A stretch of DNA of 64,000 bases from Fulverythrobacter ferritrahens. GTDB taxonomy: Bacteria > Pseudomonadota > Alphaproteobacteria > Sphingomonadales > Sphingomonadaceae. The stretch spans positions 620,001 to 684,000 of the forward strand of contig NZ_JACDXU010000002.1 in the NCBI RefSeq assembly GCF_020539485.1, written 5' to 3'. The position numbers were made by a program, and so were the translations under genes. Of this stretch, positions 62,188 through 64,000 are shown piece by piece. How positions within the stretch are numbered: position 1 is the stretch's first letter; each line of letters opens with the position of its first letter. The notes under the pieces were generated by a model that ran no database searches, had not been told where the DNA came from, and was given only the letters and a program-made list of their open reading frames with translations.

Positions 62188-64000
62188 TTGCATTCCGAGA
62201 AAATCCAATCCGCGCGCGGCGTGAAGCCGTTGCTCCTGGCCGGTGCTGCCGTGATCTGCGTCACGGGTGCAGCCCAACCTGCCTGGGCCGATCCTGCGCC
62301 TTCATTCTGCACGGTCACGGGCGACATTTCCGAGGTGGATTGCGATTCCGGGAACGTGGAATACACGGCCAATTCCGGTGACAGTTCGCTGGACGTCACG
62401 GGCGCCGATATCACGACGGGGAACATCAACTACAACCCTCACCCCGATGCCGAGGGCCCGCTGGGCATGTCGCTGACAGTGAATGATACCACCGTCAATT
62501 CGACCACCTATGGCGGCATCAACATCAACTCCTTCGTCGAGGATACGACGATTGACGTCACTCTTGGCGATGATGTGGAGATCACCAGCAATGCCGGCTT
62601 CGGCGGTGTATGGGTTCGCAACAACGAAAGTGGCGATATCACCATCATCAGCGGTGCGACTGTAGAAGCGGGAACGCCGGACCCTAATGGCGCGGCCATT
62701 ACGGCCACCAGCAACGGTGGCTCGGTTTCGATCACGAATACCGGCAATGTCACGGGAACGAACAATCGCGGCATTTATGCGGATGGCAGCGGTGAAGTCG
62801 ACGACTTTGCCTCGGTTTACGTAAACAACAGCGGAACGGTCGATGCCGATCAGGCGGGTATCCGTGGTGTCGGCTATTATGCCAATGTCTCGATCGAGAA
62901 TACGGGCGACGTAACCTCCGCGCAGAAGCAGGCGCTCGTGGCGTGGTCGCAGACCGGCGATGTGGACATCACCAGTTCGGGCCACCTGACTGCCACAGCG
63001 GATGCGGGCATTCGCGGTTCCGCCGACAAGGGCGATACGACGATCATCAATAACGGCAATATCGATGCCTATCAGGGTATCAATGCCGATGCCGGCTATT
63101 ATGACGAGGTCGGTGGTTACGGCGATGTTTCCGTCACCAACACTTCCCGTATCACCGCCACCGGCTCCGAAGCCATTTATGCCTTTGCGCGGGACGGGGA
63201 GATCGAGATCGATAATTCCGGCGATGTCACCGGCGCTACCGACGGGATCAGTGCGGACAGCCTGGACGGCTCCGTTACGATAACGAACACCGCGACGGTC
63301 AGGGGCGTTAACGGTATCCGCACAGGCGCGGCGGATGCCACCATCACCAATTCGGGCACGATTGCCACCACCGGCAGCGGCTCCGCCGTTATCGTGGGCA
63401 GCGGGGATACGACGCTGATCCTCGAAGAAGGCTCGGTCCTTGCCGGCAAGCTGACCATCGGAACCGGCTCGCTGGCGATTGACCCTTCGCTCGACACCAG
63501 CCTTTCCAACGTCGTCGCTGGTGAAGGCACTCTGATCAAGCAGGGCGATGCGCAGCTGACTCTCACCGGAGACAGTTCTGCCTATGCGGGCGATCTCAGG
63601 GTCGAGGAAGGCGTGCTGAAGCTCACCGGGCAGCTGGGGGCAGACCGTGTCTATGTCGGCAGCGCGGCCGGGGCAGAGCTGGAAATCTCTGGCGGCCCGG
63701 GCGCGACGCTCACCTCCAGTCATGTCGTGATCGGCCATTATGAAGGCGAAACCGGCGAAGCTACTGTTTCGGGCACCGGCAACAGCTGGACCAGCACCGG
63801 CAATATCTATGTCGGCAATGAAGGCGACGGCAGTCTGTCCGTCCTTTCCGGGGCAACCGTTGCCAGCGTGGATGGTTATGTCGGTACGGTCGACGGTTCG
63901 CATGGCGAAGTGACGATCGACGGCGCGGATTCGGAATGGGCCATGAGTGGCGTGTTCATCGCCGGGCACCAAAACGGCACCACGGCCGATGTGACGATCA
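62188..64000 (+). CDS. Large autotransporter (type Va), N-terminal part; 3' end outside window
   Basis: The frame is open from the TTG at 62188 (AGGGGGAAG upstream) to the window edge. A signal peptide is clear: basic start, then VKPLLLAGAAVICVTGAAQPAWA. The passenger is a Gly/Thr/Asn-rich beta-helix with many NTGNVTGTNN-, NSGTVDADQAG- and NSGDVTGATDG-type turns. From about residue 480 it changes to T5SS/PEP-CTERM-associated repeats: VYVGSAAGAELEISGG, GEATVSGTGNSWTSTGNIYVGNEGDGSLSVLSGA. The C-terminal beta-barrel must lie beyond the window. It is probably exported as an adhesin-like surface protein; cargo function is unknown. Confidence 0.85.
   Translation, partial: MHSEKIQSARGVKPLLLAGAAVICVTGAAQPAWADPAPSFCTVTGDISEVDCDSGNVEYTANSGDSSLDVTGADITTGNINYNPHPDAEGPLGMSLTVNDTTVNSTTYGGININSFVEDTTIDVTLGDDVEITSNAGFGGVWVRNNESGDITIISGATVEAGTPDPNGAAITATSNGGSVSITNTGNVTGTNNRGIYADGSGEVDDFASVYVNNSGTVDADQAGIRGVGYYANVSIENTGDVTSAQKQALVAWSQTGDVDITSSGHLTATADAGIRGSADKGDTTIINNGNIDAYQGINADAGYYDEVGGYGDVSVTNTSRITATGSEAIYAFARDGEIEIDNSGDVTGATDGISADSLDGSVTITNTATVRGVNGIRTGAADATITNSGTIATTGSGSAVIVGSGDTTLILEEGSVLAGKLTIGTGSLAIDPSLDTSLSNVVAGEGTLIKQGDAQLTLTGDSSAYAGDLRVEEGVLKLTGQLGADRVYVGSAAGAELEISGGPGATLTSSHVVIGHYEGETGEATVSGTGNSWTSTGNIYVGNEGDGSLSVLSGATVASVDGYVGTVDGSHGEVTIDGADSEWAMSGVFIAGHQNGTTADVTI

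Noticed and set aside
62302-63972. A 556-residue minus-strand frame over the autotransporter
   Set aside because: The plus strand carries a signal peptide and beta-helix repeats; the minus frame only mirrors the repeated codons.

Overview
This window is a high-GC chromosomal segment from an alphaproteobacterium, most likely a member of the Sphingomonadales (Novosphingobium, Sphingobium or Erythrobacteraceae type). The evidence is the PhyR/NepR/EcfG general stress response locus with an HWE-type histidine kinase, class I PHA synthase with an AKP-rich phasin, small proteins of a sphingomonad style, the MoxR/DUF58/SpoIIM-like/RDD operon, and several families of short palindromic repeats. The genus call is inference from gene content and style.

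Layout. 1-1.4 kb: the end of a Kef-type antiporter, then a tiny GIY-YIG gene bracketed by a perfect 26-bp inverted repeat. 1.4-8.3 kb: a tightly overlapped seven-gene minus-strand operon (DUF4129-like, DUF4350, MoxR ATPase, DUF58, SpoIIM-like, RDD, GNAT). 8.3-12.3 kb: prephenate dehydratase, a membrane-anchored cytochrome c, rlmE, a Ppx/GppA phosphatase and tRNA-Gln. 12.3-15.2 kb: a repeat-bearing gap, an OB-fold-like membrane protein and a CSS-EAL c-di-GMP phosphodiesterase.

15.5-32.5 kb is an exopolysaccharide locus. It holds nucleotide-sugar genes (UDP-Glc dehydrogenase, UDP-GlcA epimerase-like, gmd, fcl), glycosyltransferases, pyruvyl- and acyl-transferases, a flippase, and an AT-richer polymerase-like gene in reverse orientation. 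It also carries two unusual cargoes: a phage-tail-like protein coupled to an SGNH esterase, and a nitroreductase-like flavoprotein. The genes are chained by ATGA overlaps and probably make a fucose-containing, acylated and pyruvylated polymer.

32.6-38.1 kb: LOG-family protein, thiD, a DUF1272 protein, glmM, a dicarboxylate symporter and Fe-type sodB. 38.1-43.2 kb: AI-2E transporter and the stress regulators ecfG-nepR, HWE kinase and phyR. Divergent from phyR lies a candidate small RNA of about 90 nt, with an EcfG-like promoter, a C-rich exposed loop and a strong intrinsic terminator. I consider this the most interesting undescribed element here.

43.2-50.3 kb: an acetyltransferase-like protein, fatty acid desaturase, lptG/lptF, VIT1-type transporter, clpS and phasin. 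A repeated TTTTGTGC-type palindrome overlaps the phasin promoter. 50.4-61.5 kb: phaC, AlaC-like aminotransferase, a crotonase, an AAHS-type transporter, a divergent IlvD/Edd dehydratase, YqeY-like and cold-shock proteins, small sphingomonad-style ORFs and an FAD oxidoreductase. 61.6-64 kb: tRNA-Cys, tRNA-Thr and the start of a large autotransporter that runs off the window. No CRISPR array, complete IS element, rRNA operon or full prophage was seen.
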